Of a stretch of DNA of 64,000 nucleotides, positions 8,057-15,858 are shown piece after piece (within the stretch, counting starts at the first letter, position 1; each line of letters starts with the position of its first letter). Where the stretch lies: positions 372,001 through 436,000 of the forward strand of contig JACRQG010000008.1 of NCBI GenBank assembly GCA_016222805.1. The letters are read 5' to 3'. The translations under genes were made by a program, and so were the position numbers. The notes under the pieces were generated by a model. The model saw only the letters and a list, made by a program, of their open reading frames with translations. It did not search any database and was not told where the DNA came from. Source of the DNA: Verrucomicrobiota bacterium (GTDB lineage: Bacteria > Verrucomicrobiota > Verrucomicrobiia > Opitutales > Opitutaceae).

Positions 8057-8986
8057 TCAGGCCAGGCCACCCGTTGGCGGCAGCCGCTCCGCGCGGAAGG
8101 CCACCACACAATTTGAGCCGTCCTGCGTGGGGAGCCACTCTGGCCGCAAAGCGCGGAACTCCCGTTCGATGGCGCGGCGGAGGCCGCCGACCTCGATGGC
8201 CAGGACGCCATGGGGCTCGAGCCGCGAGCCGGCCTGGTGCACCAGTTTTCGAATGATCTCCAAGCCGTCGGGTCCGCCATCATGGGCGAGGCGCGGCTCG
8301 GCGGCAAACTCGGGTTCCTGCCGATCCACGTGCGCACTCGGTTCGTAGGGGGGATTGCTGAGAATCAGGTCGTATTTCGCCGGCGGCACGCCCGCACAGA
8401 CATCGCTCGCGTACAACTTCACGCGCCGGCCGAGATGATGCTCGCGCACATTCCGGCCCGCGACCTCCAGCGCTCCCGAGGAGAGATCGCACGCGTCGAC
8501 CCGCGCCTCGGGAAATCCATGGGCCAGCAGGATCGCGAGACAGCCGGAGCCCGTGCAGACGTCGAGGGCGCGGCGCACCGGCACGCCGCGTGGCAGCTGC
8601 TCCGCCAGTACCTCCGGAATCAACTCGAGAAAGTAGCTGCGCGGAATGATCACGCGTTCGTCGACGTAGAAACGGTGCGCGCCCAGCCAGGCTTCGCCCG
8701 TGAGGTAAGCGGCCGGCACCCGGTCGCCGATCCGGCGGCGAAACACCTCGCCGAGCCGCTCCCGCTCCGCGGGTCGTAGCCGCCGCGCCAGCACCTCCGG
8801 CTGGCTGTCGAGGGGCAGGCCGAGGCTGCGCAGAATCAGGTACAGCGCCTCGTCGTGGGCGTTGGTCGCCACCTGGCCAAGCGCAACCTTCCGGCGGGTC
8901 ATCAGCGCCTCGGCCCAAGCCAGCCACGCGCCCGGGGTGGCGAGCGCCGCCGCCTCCGCGAAAGGATCACCCGGACTTCGCGCCAT
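8057..8986 (-). CDS. prmB: 50S ribosomal protein L3 glutamine methyltransferase
   Basis: The product has 309 residues. The N-terminal helical domain has the PrmB signature HDEALYLILRSLGLPLD and the GEAWLGAHRFYVDERVIIPRS stretch in two parts that follow E. coli PrmB closely. The SAM site DVCTGSGCL is at 142-150, and the catalytic NPPY motif, which holds the glutamine amide, is at 211-214. It methylates Gln of ribosomal protein L3 (known for the family). The ATG at 8986 lies 20 bp inside the end of the rhomboid-like gene, so the two genes overlap and are probably co-transcribed. Confidence 0.92.
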   Translation of the reverse strand: MARSPGDPFAEAAALATPGAWLAWAEALMTRRKVALGQVATNAHDEALYLILRSLGLPLDSQPEVLARRLRPAERERLGEVFRRRIGDRVPAAYLTGEAWLGAHRFYVDERVIIPRSYFLELIPEVLAEQLPRGVPVRRALDVCTGSGCLAILLAHGFPEARVDACDLSSGALEVAGRNVREHHLGRRVKLYASDVCAGVPPAKYDLILSNPPYEPSAHVDRQEPEFAAEPRLAHDGGPDGLEIIRKLVHQAGSRLEPHGVLAIEVGGLRRAIEREFRALRPEWLPTQDGSNCVVAFRAERLPPTGGLA

Positions 8987-9788
8987 CGGGATCCACCACG
9001 TGCGAGTGGTTGTGGATGTGCTCCGGACAGTAGCACTGGTCGCCGGCGCACTTGGAACAGTAACGGAAGTCGAGGTCGGGATGCGTTCGATCGGTCTTCC
9101 CGCAGACATGGCACACATGGCGCGGCACGCTCTCCTCCGCCTCGCGTTCCGCCCGGCGCGTCGCCACCCGCCGCCCCTGCCGCAGGGTTTGCACCATGTC
9201 CGGTCCGAAGAAGACGAAGAACGAAACGACCGAGGCGCCAATCTGCAGGCGTTCCGACAAGTCGCCGCGGATGAACTGCACCAGGTTAAAGGCCCAGGCG
9301 ATCAGCGCCAGCCACTTGATCTTCACCGGCAGGATGAAGAACAGCAGCAGTTCGAAATCGGGATTGAGGTAGGCGAAGGCCAGGAAGACCGAGCCGAGGA
9401 TGTACAGGTTGGTCACTCCATACAGCGGCGCGAAGAAGGACAACGCCACCGTCAGCACGTAGCTCAGCAGGAGGTAGACGTTGAAGCGAAACGCCCCCCA
9501 GTGGTGTTCGAGGGCGTTGCTCATCAGGTAGAAGATGTACCACCCGAACGCGGTGAACACGAAGCCCAGCGTCCCACCGGGGATCGGCACGATGAACAGG
9601 AAGGTGACGATGCGCCACCACTGCCGCCCCTCCAGCACGAGCGCCGGCGCGAAATCCAACGACTCCAGGCTGATCAGCCCGAGCAATGCCGTCAGGAACA
9701 CGAACACCTGGCCAATCACCAGGTAGAGCGCGAGGTTGGGAATTGCGAAACGGCCAAAACGGCGTTCGAGCTGGTCGAGGAAGCGCAT
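8967..9788 (-). CDS. Rhomboid-fold membrane protein with C-terminal zinc ribbon
   Basis: The product has 273 residues. Six hydrophobic helices cover about residues 15-205 with rhomboid-like loops (GRQWWRIVTFLF, then a phenylalanine-rich region). The GxSG nucleophile motif of active rhomboid proteases is not seen; the corresponding helix reads NLYILGSVF. So it is probably an inactive rhomboid (derlin-like) membrane chaperone rather than a protease. After a basic segment, the last 50 residues hold CHVCG, YCSKC and CYCPEH motifs, enough ligands for one or two zinc sites. It overlaps prmB downstream by 20 bp; a link to translation is inference. Confidence 0.75.
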   Translation of the reverse strand: MRFLDQLERRFGRFAIPNLALYLVIGQVFVFLTALLGLISLESLDFAPALVLEGRQWWRIVTFLFIVPIPGGTLGFVFTAFGWYIFYLMSNALEHHWGAFRFNVYLLLSYVLTVALSFFAPLYGVTNLYILGSVFLAFAYLNPDFELLLFFILPVKIKWLALIAWAFNLVQFIRGDLSERLQIGASVVSFFVFFGPDMVQTLRQGRRVATRRAEREAEESVPRHVCHVCGKTDRTHPDLDFRYCSKCAGDQCYCPEHIHNHSHVVDPDGAKSG

Positions 9789-9882
9789 CAAAGGCGCCGA
9801 GCTTGCGCCGGGGGGTCCCGCGAGGGCAAGTCTGCGGCGAGGCCCGCTGCTCCACCGCTCCGCCACCTTCGAGCCTCGGCCG

Positions 9883-10728
9883 TTATTTCTTCTCCGCCTC
9901 CGCCAGTTGCGGCAGCAGGCGCTCCTTCTGCCCCTGCAACTTGGGTTCGTCCACCGTGGCGAGCAGGGCCCGGGCATGGGCCGGCTTGCCCATCTTGAGG
10001 CAAATGTTGGCGGCGTGCAGCCGCATCGTCTGGCGCTCGATGGTCGTCGTCGCCTTGTCCTCGAGATCGCTCCAGGCTTTCAGGGCCGCGTCCCAGTCGG
10101 GCTTTTCCAGATCGTAGAAGGACTCCGCGTACCGATACGCAAACTCGAAGCGATCCGGCGCCAGCTCCGCCGCCCGCTGGAAGGCATGGTGCATGGCGGC
10201 GTCGAGCTTGGCGCGGTTCCATTCCCCGGTCTTGAGGAAGGAGTCCCTCCCTTCCACCAGAAGCGTGCCAAGCTGGTAGTGATAGAGCGGTTCCTTGGGC
10301 TCCAACTGGATGGCGGCGATGAAGTAAGGGGCCGCCTGCACGGCCTTGCCTTCCTCGGCCAGCAGGTTGCCGAGCTGGTTTTTCACCAGCGCGATGTCGC
10401 TGTCGAGCTGGTTGGCCTTGAGGAGCATCGCCATCGCCTCCTTGCGCATGTCGATTTTGCAGAGCAAATAGCCATACGCGGCGTACCCCGCCGCATAGTC
10501 GGGGTTGTTGCGCAGCAGCAGTTCGAAGTCGTGCGTGATTTGCTGCACCTGCTGCTTGAAATTCGCCTCGTCGAGCTTGTCGCCCTGCTTCGCCGCCTCG
10601 GCAAAGAGCTCCTTCTGCCGGTCGACGATGCGCCGCAGGTTGCGCTCCGCGAGGTTTTCGCTCTCCGCCGCCCCGGAGGAGGCGGCCAGCAGCAAACCAG
10701 CCAGCAGGCAAAGGAGGGAGGATCTCAT
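9883..10728 (-). CDS. Exported TPR-repeat protein
   Basis: The product has 281 residues, with a signal peptide over residues 1-20 (LLAASSGAAES). The rest is helical, with at least four tetratricopeptide-like units; clear ones begin near NNPDYAAGYAAYGYLL, DIALVKNQLGNLLAEEGK and EPLYHYQLGTLL. These build a protein-binding scaffold, probably in the periplasm. No enzyme motif is present. It is 94 bp upstream of the rhomboid-like gene on the same strand and may form a transcription unit with it and prmB. Confidence 0.8.
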   Translation of the reverse strand: MRSSLLCLLAGLLLAASSGAAESENLAERNLRRIVDRQKELFAEAAKQGDKLDEANFKQQVQQITHDFELLLRNNPDYAAGYAAYGYLLCKIDMRKEAMAMLLKANQLDSDIALVKNQLGNLLAEEGKAVQAAPYFIAAIQLEPKEPLYHYQLGTLLVEGRDSFLKTGEWNRAKLDAAMHHAFQRAAELAPDRFEFAYRYAESFYDLEKPDWDAALKAWSDLEDKATTTIERQTMRLHAANICLKMGKPAHARALLATVDEPKLQGQKERLLPQLAEAEKK

Positions 10729-10856
10729 GGAGTCGCGTCCGACACCTTTCCGTCTCCCGGGTGCCGGGGCAAACGATCATTCGGGGATTTCCGGGACCCC
10801 GCCGCCTCCGCCGGCCGCGGACACGGCACCAGACGTCCAAAGCGCCCCTCAACTCG

Positions 10857-10876
10857 GTAGGTGAGACGACCTCACC
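10857..10876 (+). repeat. Possible GTAG-headed hairpin (REP-like)
   Basis: GTAG is followed directly by GTGAG-ACGAC-CTCAC, a perfect 5-bp stem (6 bp if the G of GTAG pairs) with a 5-nt loop. The layout copies the four GTAG REPs of the 50-61 kb region, but the stem sequence differs and the strand is opposite. It lies in the 299-bp divergent gap between the TPR and radical SAM genes. Confidence 0.35.
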
Positions 10877-11019
10877 CCACCGATTCCCACCGGCGAGGAC
10901 CCGGTCCGCGCGGCGAGGTCGCCGCGCCCACCGGATTCGCAGGATTCCAAAACCGTACCTGCCGCACCCGCCCCCCGTTCCGGCGATTTCCGGCTGGCGC
11001 CGCGCCGGATTCCGCTAAC

Positions 11020-11035
11020 GTGTTCAAATGAACAC
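11020..11035. promoter_or_regulatory. LexA operator (SOS box) over the start codon
   Basis: GTGTTCAAATGAACAC is a perfect palindrome. Its core TGTTC-AAAT-GAACA is an exact match to the TGTTC-N4-GAACA LexA operator described for Verrucomicrobia. The ATG of the radical SAM gene (11028) lies inside the spacer, so bound LexA would block transcription or initiation directly. Only one such site was seen in the window. Confidence 0.8.
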
Positions 11036-12101
11036 TTCCTCCCGGCTTGTTCCCGGCCCCTTCTCCGGACGCGGCGCCGGGCTGAACCCGCCCAATCGTT
11101 TCGAACGCCTCCACCTCTCCCCCGACCCCGCGGTGCCCGACGAGGACCGTCCCGACCCCCGCACCGAGTTCTACTTCGACGCGAGCGAGTCCATCCTCAG
11201 CCACAACGACAGCCCCGACGTGCCGTTCACCTGGGGACTCAATCCGTATCGGGGATGCGAACACGGCTGCGCCTACTGCTTCGCCCGCCCGTTCCACGAG
11301 TATCTCGGCTTCTCCAGCGGTCTCGAATTCGAGACCCGCATCATGGTCAAGCTCCGCGCCCCCGCTCTCCTGCGCGAAGCCCTGCTGGCGCCCGGCTGGC
11401 GGCCCGAGTGCATCACCTTCAGCGGAGCGACCGACTGCTACCAGCCGGCCGAGCGGCAGTTTCGCGTCACCCGCGCGTGCCTGGCGGTCTGTGCCGAGTT
11501 CCGCAACCCGGTCGCCATCGTGACCAAGAGCGGATTGGTCACCCGGGATCGCGATCTCCTGGAGAAACTCGCCGCCCAGCGCGCGGCCGCGGTGCTCGTG
11601 TCCGTGACCACGCTCGACAGCACCCTCGCCGGCCGCCTGGAACCCCGGGCCAGCCGTCCCGCTCACCGGCTTCGGGCCATTCGCGAGCTCGCCGCCTCCG
11701 GCATCCCGGTTGGCGTGATGGTGGCGCCCATCATCCCCGGGCTGACGGATCACGAAATGCCCGCCATCCTCGAGGCGGCCTCGGCCGCGGGCGCGACCCA
11801 TGCAGGCTACACCCTCTTGCGCCTGCCCTACGCCGTGAAGGACATCTTTCTGCACTGGCTCGACGATCACGCGCCCGGCAAGAAGGCCCGCATCCTGGAT
11901 CGCGTACGCGCCATCCGCGGCGGTCGCCTCAACGTGGGGGAGTGGGGTCGGCGCATGCACGGCGACGGAGTGTTTGCCGAACAGATTCGCACGCTGTTCG
12001 CCACAGCGGCGCGCCGCGCCGGACTCCGGCAGGAACGAATCCCCCTGGCGACGGATCAGTTCGTCCGGCCCGGCGGCCAGCTGGAACTTTTCCAGTCTTG
12101 A
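11028..12101 (+). CDS. PA0069-family radical SAM protein (SPL-like)
   Basis: The product has 357 residues. The [4Fe-4S]/SAM motif is Cys77-x3-Cys81-x2-Cys84 inside RGCEHGCAYCFARP. The strand order and the motifs SGATDCYQPAE, VTKSGLVTRDRDLL and APIIPGLTDHEMP are typical of the PA0069 family, relatives of spore photoproduct lyase that are suspected to act on nucleic acid. The start codon is embedded in a verrucomicrobial LexA box, so the gene is predicted to be induced by DNA damage. The next gene is the SRAP-domain DNA-crosslink protein, 115 bp downstream, which supports a DNA-repair role (inference). Confidence 0.88.
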   Translation: MNTSSRLVPGPFSGRGAGLNPPNRFERLHLSPDPAVPDEDRPDPRTEFYFDASESILSHNDSPDVPFTWGLNPYRGCEHGCAYCFARPFHEYLGFSSGLEFETRIMVKLRAPALLREALLAPGWRPECITFSGATDCYQPAERQFRVTRACLAVCAEFRNPVAIVTKSGLVTRDRDLLEKLAAQRAAAVLVSVTTLDSTLAGRLEPRASRPAHRLRAIRELAASGIPVGVMVAPIIPGLTDHEMPAILEAASAAGATHAGYTLLRLPYAVKDIFLHWLDDHAPGKKARILDRVRAIRGGRLNVGEWGRRMHGDGVFAEQIRTLFATAARRAGLRQERIPLATDQFVRPGGQLELFQS

Positions 12102-12216
12102 GCCCTGCCCCGGTGGCAGGGAGAGGCGCTCGTTTGATCCTCCGGCCCGCCAGCCATCATCTTGCGAATCGCCAAACGCTCACCACCGTCCAAGGGTAGG
12201 CTTTCACCTCCCCGGC

Positions 12217-12945
12217 ATGTGCGGTCGCTACGTCCTCAAACGCAAGGATCTCGAGGCCCTGATGGCGCAGCTTGGCGTCAAGGATCCGCGTGACTTCGTC
12301 AGCCGCTACAACATCGCTCCCGGGACGGTCATTCCGGCCATTCGCCTCCGCCAGGACACCGGCGAGCGCGAAGCCGTGGGCCTGCAATGGGGATTGGTGC
12401 CGTTCTGGGCCAAGGACGCCAGCGGTGGAGCGCGGATGGCCAACGCCCGATCCGAGGGCATCGCGGGCAAGCCATCGTTTCGCGAGCCCTTCCGCCGCCG
12501 GCGCTGCCTGGTGCCCGCGAGCGGTTTTTACGAGTGGCAGACCCTTGGCCGCCTGAAGCACCCATGGTTCTTCCAGCTGAGCGATGAGCGCCCCTTCGTC
12601 CTGGCCGGGCTCTGGGATCGTTGGCGCAGCACCGATGGCGTGGAACTGGAAACCTGCTCCCTGATCACCACCACCGCCAACCCCGTCGTCGGGGCCCTGC
12701 ACGACCGGATGCCCGTCATCCTCCAGGGCGACGCCGTGGAAACCTGGCTCGATTCCACCATCGACAATCCGGGCCGGCTCGAGGCGCTGCTGCGCCCACT
12801 GCCCGGTGACCTCATGAAAGCAACGGCCGTCTCTCCCAAGATGAACAACGTCCGGTACGAAGCGCCGGACTGCATCGAGCCGGTGCCGCCCCCCGCACCC
12901 GCCCCGGAATCGACCGGGCGCCAATTGGGTCTGGACTTGGGATGA
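12217..12945 (+). CDS. yedK: SOS response-associated peptidase, SRAP domain (YedK/HMCES)
   Basis: The product has 242 residues. The protein begins MCGRY, so after Met removal the catalytic cysteine is at the N-terminus, as the family requires. Other SRAP landmarks are the NARSE stretch with Asn76, the FYEW motif with Glu106, and the later LHDRMPVIL. The family forms a covalent thiazolidine link to abasic sites in single-stranded DNA and shields them (established). It lies 115 bp downstream of the LexA-boxed radical SAM gene and is probably in the same SOS unit. The ATG at 12217 is chosen because Cys must be residue 2. Confidence 0.93.
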   Translation: MCGRYVLKRKDLEALMAQLGVKDPRDFVSRYNIAPGTVIPAIRLRQDTGEREAVGLQWGLVPFWAKDASGGARMANARSEGIAGKPSFREPFRRRRCLVPASGFYEWQTLGRLKHPWFFQLSDERPFVLAGLWDRWRSTDGVELETCSLITTTANPVVGALHDRMPVILQGDAVETWLDSTIDNPGRLEALLRPLPGDLMKATAVSPKMNNVRYEAPDCIEPVPPPAPAPESTGRQLGLDLG

Positions 12946-13102
12946 AGCACACGCCCACGCCCCCCCGCGCCCGCGGATTCGCGACGGCGGATCTCCGGAA
13001 CGTCCAACGGAAGGGGGAGTGCCCCGGGGTTGACGGCGGCGGGCCCGGCGCGCTGTCTAGCCCGCGGGCCGGCATTTCCTGCGCCCGCGTCCTCGCCGAA
13101 CC

Positions 13103-14248
13103 TTGAACCTTCTCGACCGCCACCTCTTCAAGAGTGTGCTCTTCACGTGCCTGGCCGCCGTGGGGCTGTTCGCCTTTGTGGTGGCGCTGCCGAACATCGT
13201 TCGCGATCTGCTCAGTCCCCTCCTCGCCGGGCAATTCGACCTGCCGACCTTTGCCCGGCTGGTGGCGCTGCTGTTTCCCTTCGCGATCTCCTTCGCGCTG
13301 CCCATGGGCATGCTCACCGGCATCCTGCTGACCCTCGGACGGCTGTCGGCCGACAGCGAGGTCACCGCGATGCGCGCGGCCGGCATCAGCGTCGCCCGGA
13401 TCGCCCGGCCGGTCCTGTTGCTCGCGGTGCTGTGCGCCGCGCTCGCACTCCAGATCAACCTTGAGTCCGCTCCCTGGGCGCGCGCCCAGTTTCACCGCGA
13501 GTTTGCCGATGCCGTCCGCACCAACCCGATCGGGGTCATCGTCCCCAAGACCTTCATCCGGGACTTCAAGGGCGCGGTGCTCTATGTCGGGGCCAAGGAA
13601 GGCAACATCCTGCGGGATATCTGGCTCTGGGACCTCGATGCGGAGTCGCGGGTCCGCCGCCTGGTGCGGGCCGAATCGGGACGCCTGGTCTACGATGAAG
13701 CCACCAATTGCCTGATTCCGACGCTGGTGCGAGCCACGGTCGAGGAAAGGGAGGCGCGTGAGCCGGAGAACTTCGCCAAGGCTCCCAAGGTGGCGTCCTT
13801 CGAGAAATTCGAGGACGTCCGCATCTCGCTCGATCGCTATCTCGGCCAGAACCTCGTCAAGATGAAGCCGGAGTGGCTCACCTACGGGGCGTTGCGCGCC
13901 GAGCAGGCCCGCCATGCCGCCTCCACGCCTCCGCCGGAGAAACGATCCGCCCACGCCCGCGAACAGATGCAGTTCTCCCTCATCGTGCAGGAGAAGTTCA
14001 ACCTCTCCCTGGCAGTCTTTTCGTTTGCGCTGCTCGGTGTGCCCCTGGGCATCAAGGTCTCCCGGCGGGAGACTTCCGCGAACCTCGGACTCGCGCTGCT
14101 GCTGGTCCTTGGCTTCTACATCCTGACCGCCACGGTGAAGAGCCTCGACAAGAAGCCTCAGCTGCGGCCTGACCTGCTGATCTGGCTGCCCAACCTCCTC
14201 TGTATTGGCCTGGGCCTTTGGCTCTTCCGCCGGGTGGAGCGCCGGTAG
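13103..14248 (+). CDS. LptF/LptG-family lipopolysaccharide export permease
   Basis: The product has 381 residues from a TTG start that gives the family's normal N-terminus (LLDRHLFKS). Three membrane helices lie at about 12-33, 50-80 and 95-125, then a beta-rich periplasmic jellyroll domain at about 130-290, then three further helices to the end, the order of YjgP/YjgQ proteins. The motif ADSEVTAMRAAGIS after helix 2 is the conserved coupling region to the LptB ATPase. It moves LPS from the inner membrane to the periplasmic bridge. Whether it is LptF or LptG cannot be decided; no partner gene is adjacent. Confidence 0.88.
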   Translation: MNLLDRHLFKSVLFTCLAAVGLFAFVVALPNIVRDLLSPLLAGQFDLPTFARLVALLFPFAISFALPMGMLTGILLTLGRLSADSEVTAMRAAGISVARIARPVLLLAVLCAALALQINLESAPWARAQFHREFADAVRTNPIGVIVPKTFIRDFKGAVLYVGAKEGNILRDIWLWDLDAESRVRRLVRAESGRLVYDEATNCLIPTLVRATVEEREAREPENFAKAPKVASFEKFEDVRISLDRYLGQNLVKMKPEWLTYGALRAEQARHAASTPPPEKRSAHAREQMQFSLIVQEKFNLSLAVFSFALLGVPLGIKVSRRETSANLGLALLLVLGFYILTATVKSLDKKPQLRPDLLIWLPNLLCIGLGLWLFRRVERR

Positions 14249-14356
14249 CCACCACCGCTGCGTAGGGGAGGGGCGTGAAGGGGACCTCCCTCCCCCGTCA
14301 GGATCTCTTACACTCTCCCGACCCAGCTGAGAGATCGAATGTGGGACAAAAACACA

Positions 14357-14396
14357 TAAGTACATTACACTTACTCAACTAGGTATCAACGTACCT
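14357..14396. promoter_or_regulatory. Two inverted repeats upstream of the sigma-54-like site
   Basis: TAAGT-N7-ACTTA is at 14357-14373 and AGGTA-N6-TACCT at 14381-14396, both perfect 5-bp arms in the AT-richest short stretch of the window. They end just before the predicted -24 element of the CTERM mini-gene. They could bind a regulator, though classical sigma-54 enhancers sit further upstream. Confidence 0.35.
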
Positions 14397-14399
14397 ATC

Positions 14400-14415
14400 T
14401 GGTGCCGATCATGCT
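14400..14415 (+). promoter_or_regulatory. Predicted sigma-54 (RpoN) promoter
   Basis: TGG at 14400-14402 and GC at 14413-14414 have the required GG-N10-GC spacing; the full site reads TGGtgccgatcatGCt against TGGCACn5TTGC(A/T). A start about 11 bases after the GC would leave a 5' leader of about 25 nt before the ATG at 14451. PEP-CTERM-type sorting-signal genes are known sigma-54 targets in other bacteria, which makes this site credible. Confidence 0.5.
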
Positions 14416-14450
14416 AACGTGATGGCTACCTCCAAACTCACTTCCTTACC

Positions 14451-14615
14451 ATGAGCCGCGTCATCCTCCTCTCCCTTGCCTTGGTTTCATCTGCGTCGAT
14501 CGCCAGCGCGAATGACGGCGGTCCCACCGCTGTCCCTGATTCCGCCAGCGGCCTCGGACTCCTCGTCGTTGGGATGGCCGTGCTCGGGCTGTTGCTTCGC
14601 CGCAAGGGCAAGTAA
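14451..14615 (+). CDS. 54-residue VPDSG-CTERM-type sorting-signal mini-protein
   Basis: A signal peptide (residues 1-20, SIASA-N) is followed by only six residues of mature sequence and then a complete C-terminal sorting signal: VPDSAS, a 15-residue hydrophobic helix (GLGLLVVGMAVLGLL) and the basic end LRRKGK. This is the VPDSG-CTERM layout used by exosortase-type systems, with Ala in place of the Gly. Almost no cargo is left between the two signals. A sigma-54-like promoter and two inverted repeats lie just upstream, and two unrelated genes flank it, so it is its own unit. No exosortase gene is in the window. Confidence 0.75.
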   Translation: MSRVILLSLALVSSASIASANDGGPTAVPDSASGLGLLVVGMAVLGLLLRRKGK

Positions 14616-14658
14616 CTGATCCCGAGAGTGTAGTCCAAGGGCTGAGACCTCCCTCCGC

Positions 14659-15858
14659 TCATCTCCGCCAAGGGATTGGCCGCCAATGGATGGCGGCCCG
14701 CAAGGCCCATTCCACCGGCCCATACGGGTGTGCATTGAGCCACCTCTGGCTGGCCATCATCTGGGCGCAAAAGAGCGCGACCGACCACCCTAACGCTTCC
14801 CACCACGGGAGGGAGCAACCCGACCAGATCGCGACCTCGAGCGCCACGGCTTGGAGGAGGTAATTGGTCAATCCCATCCGCCCGGCGGCGGACAATCCCG
14901 AACGCACGCGCGACCACACGGTTCGACCGTCGAGAAGCACGCATCCGACGGCCAGATACGCGAAGGCGAGGGCTTGATCCGTCACGATTCCGAACCCACT
15001 GCGCAGGTGGCGGACTATCATGGGAGTGGCAAGCACGTCTGGAATGGCGGGCAGCAGCCAATGGTGGACTCCCCACAGCGCGACCCCGCCGAGGCCCACC
15101 CCCACCAACCACGCCGGGTGCTCCGTCGGTGCTGTGAGGATTCCGTGACGCCAGGCCAGGATTCCAAGGAGGAAGAACGCGAGGGTCGCACCCGGGGTGA
15201 TCTGGTTGTAGCTCCAGATCCCCCGAAGACAGGTGTTCAGCCGGGCGACCACAGTCTCCGGGTAGGATCTTCCGGATTCAGCGTCCGCAACCCGGGCGCG
15301 CTCGGCGGCGAACCGATCCAGCAAGGCATGGTCCGCGGCGATCGCCTGCTCGCGTCCGTGCCAGGCCCAAAGCCAGGCTGAATTGCTGCAGTCCCGAACC
15401 GCCAGCGCGGCTGCACTCAACCCGGCCAGGGCGAGGAGGGTTCGCGTCGGAAGCCCGCGAACGAAGAGGAGGACCACCCCCCACCAGGCATACTCCCGCA
15501 AGATCTGAAACCGGGTGAGTATCTCCACCACCCAGCCGATGGCGTACAACGCCGCGAGCCGGCGCAGGAGGCTGGGAACGACGGGACGATGCTCCCGCTC
15601 GAGCCGCGCCGCCATCAGGGCGAAGCTCACGCCAAACAGGAAGGCGAAGACCGCGCGCGCCTTTCCCTGGACCAGCAGCGCGATTCCCTCTCGGGTGACC
15701 CCCTCCCACCAACCTCCGGGGATCATCAGGAACCCGCTCACGTGCACGAGAATCATCCCGAACAGGGCGCAACCGCGCAGCACGTCCAGCAGCACCCGGC
15801 GGTCCGCCGACAGGTCTCGCGCCGCCGGCGGGTTCCGGCCGGTTTCGGCACCTTTCAT
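14659..15858 (-). CDS. DUF418 multi-pass membrane protein
   Basis: The product has 399 residues and about ten hydrophobic helices. The N-terminal pattern RRVLLDVLRGCALFGMILVH is the conserved first-helix motif of DUF418/YeiB proteins, a branch of the acyltransferase-3-like membrane fold, and the end contains the family's GRMGLTNYL and NAHPYGPVEWALRA elements. The ATG at 15858 overlaps the deformylase stop as ATGA; an ATG at 15867 is also possible. It closes the ArnA/ArnD operon and could modify the same glycolipid by acyl or similar transfer (inference). Confidence 0.75.
   Translation of the reverse strand: MKGAETGRNPPAARDLSADRRVLLDVLRGCALFGMILVHVSGFLMIPGGWWEGVTREGIALLVQGKARAVFAFLFGVSFALMAARLEREHRPVVPSLLRRLAALYAIGWVVEILTRFQILREYAWWGVVLLFVRGLPTRTLLALAGLSAAALAVRDCSNSAWLWAWHGREQAIAADHALLDRFAAERARVADAESGRSYPETVVARLNTCLRGIWSYNQITPGATLAFFLLGILAWRHGILTAPTEHPAWLVGVGLGGVALWGVHHWLLPAIPDVLATPMIVRHLRSGFGIVTDQALAFAYLAVGCVLLDGRTVWSRVRSGLSAAGRMGLTNYLLQAVALEVAIWSGCSLPWWEALGWSVALFCAQMMASQRWLNAHPYGPVEWALRAAIHWRPIPWRR

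Noticed and set aside
14262-14290. GTAG followed by a GGGAGG...CCTCCC stem after lptF/G, read as a REP or terminator
   Set aside because: Only 6 bp pair across a 13-nt loop and there is no T-run, so it is too weak to call.
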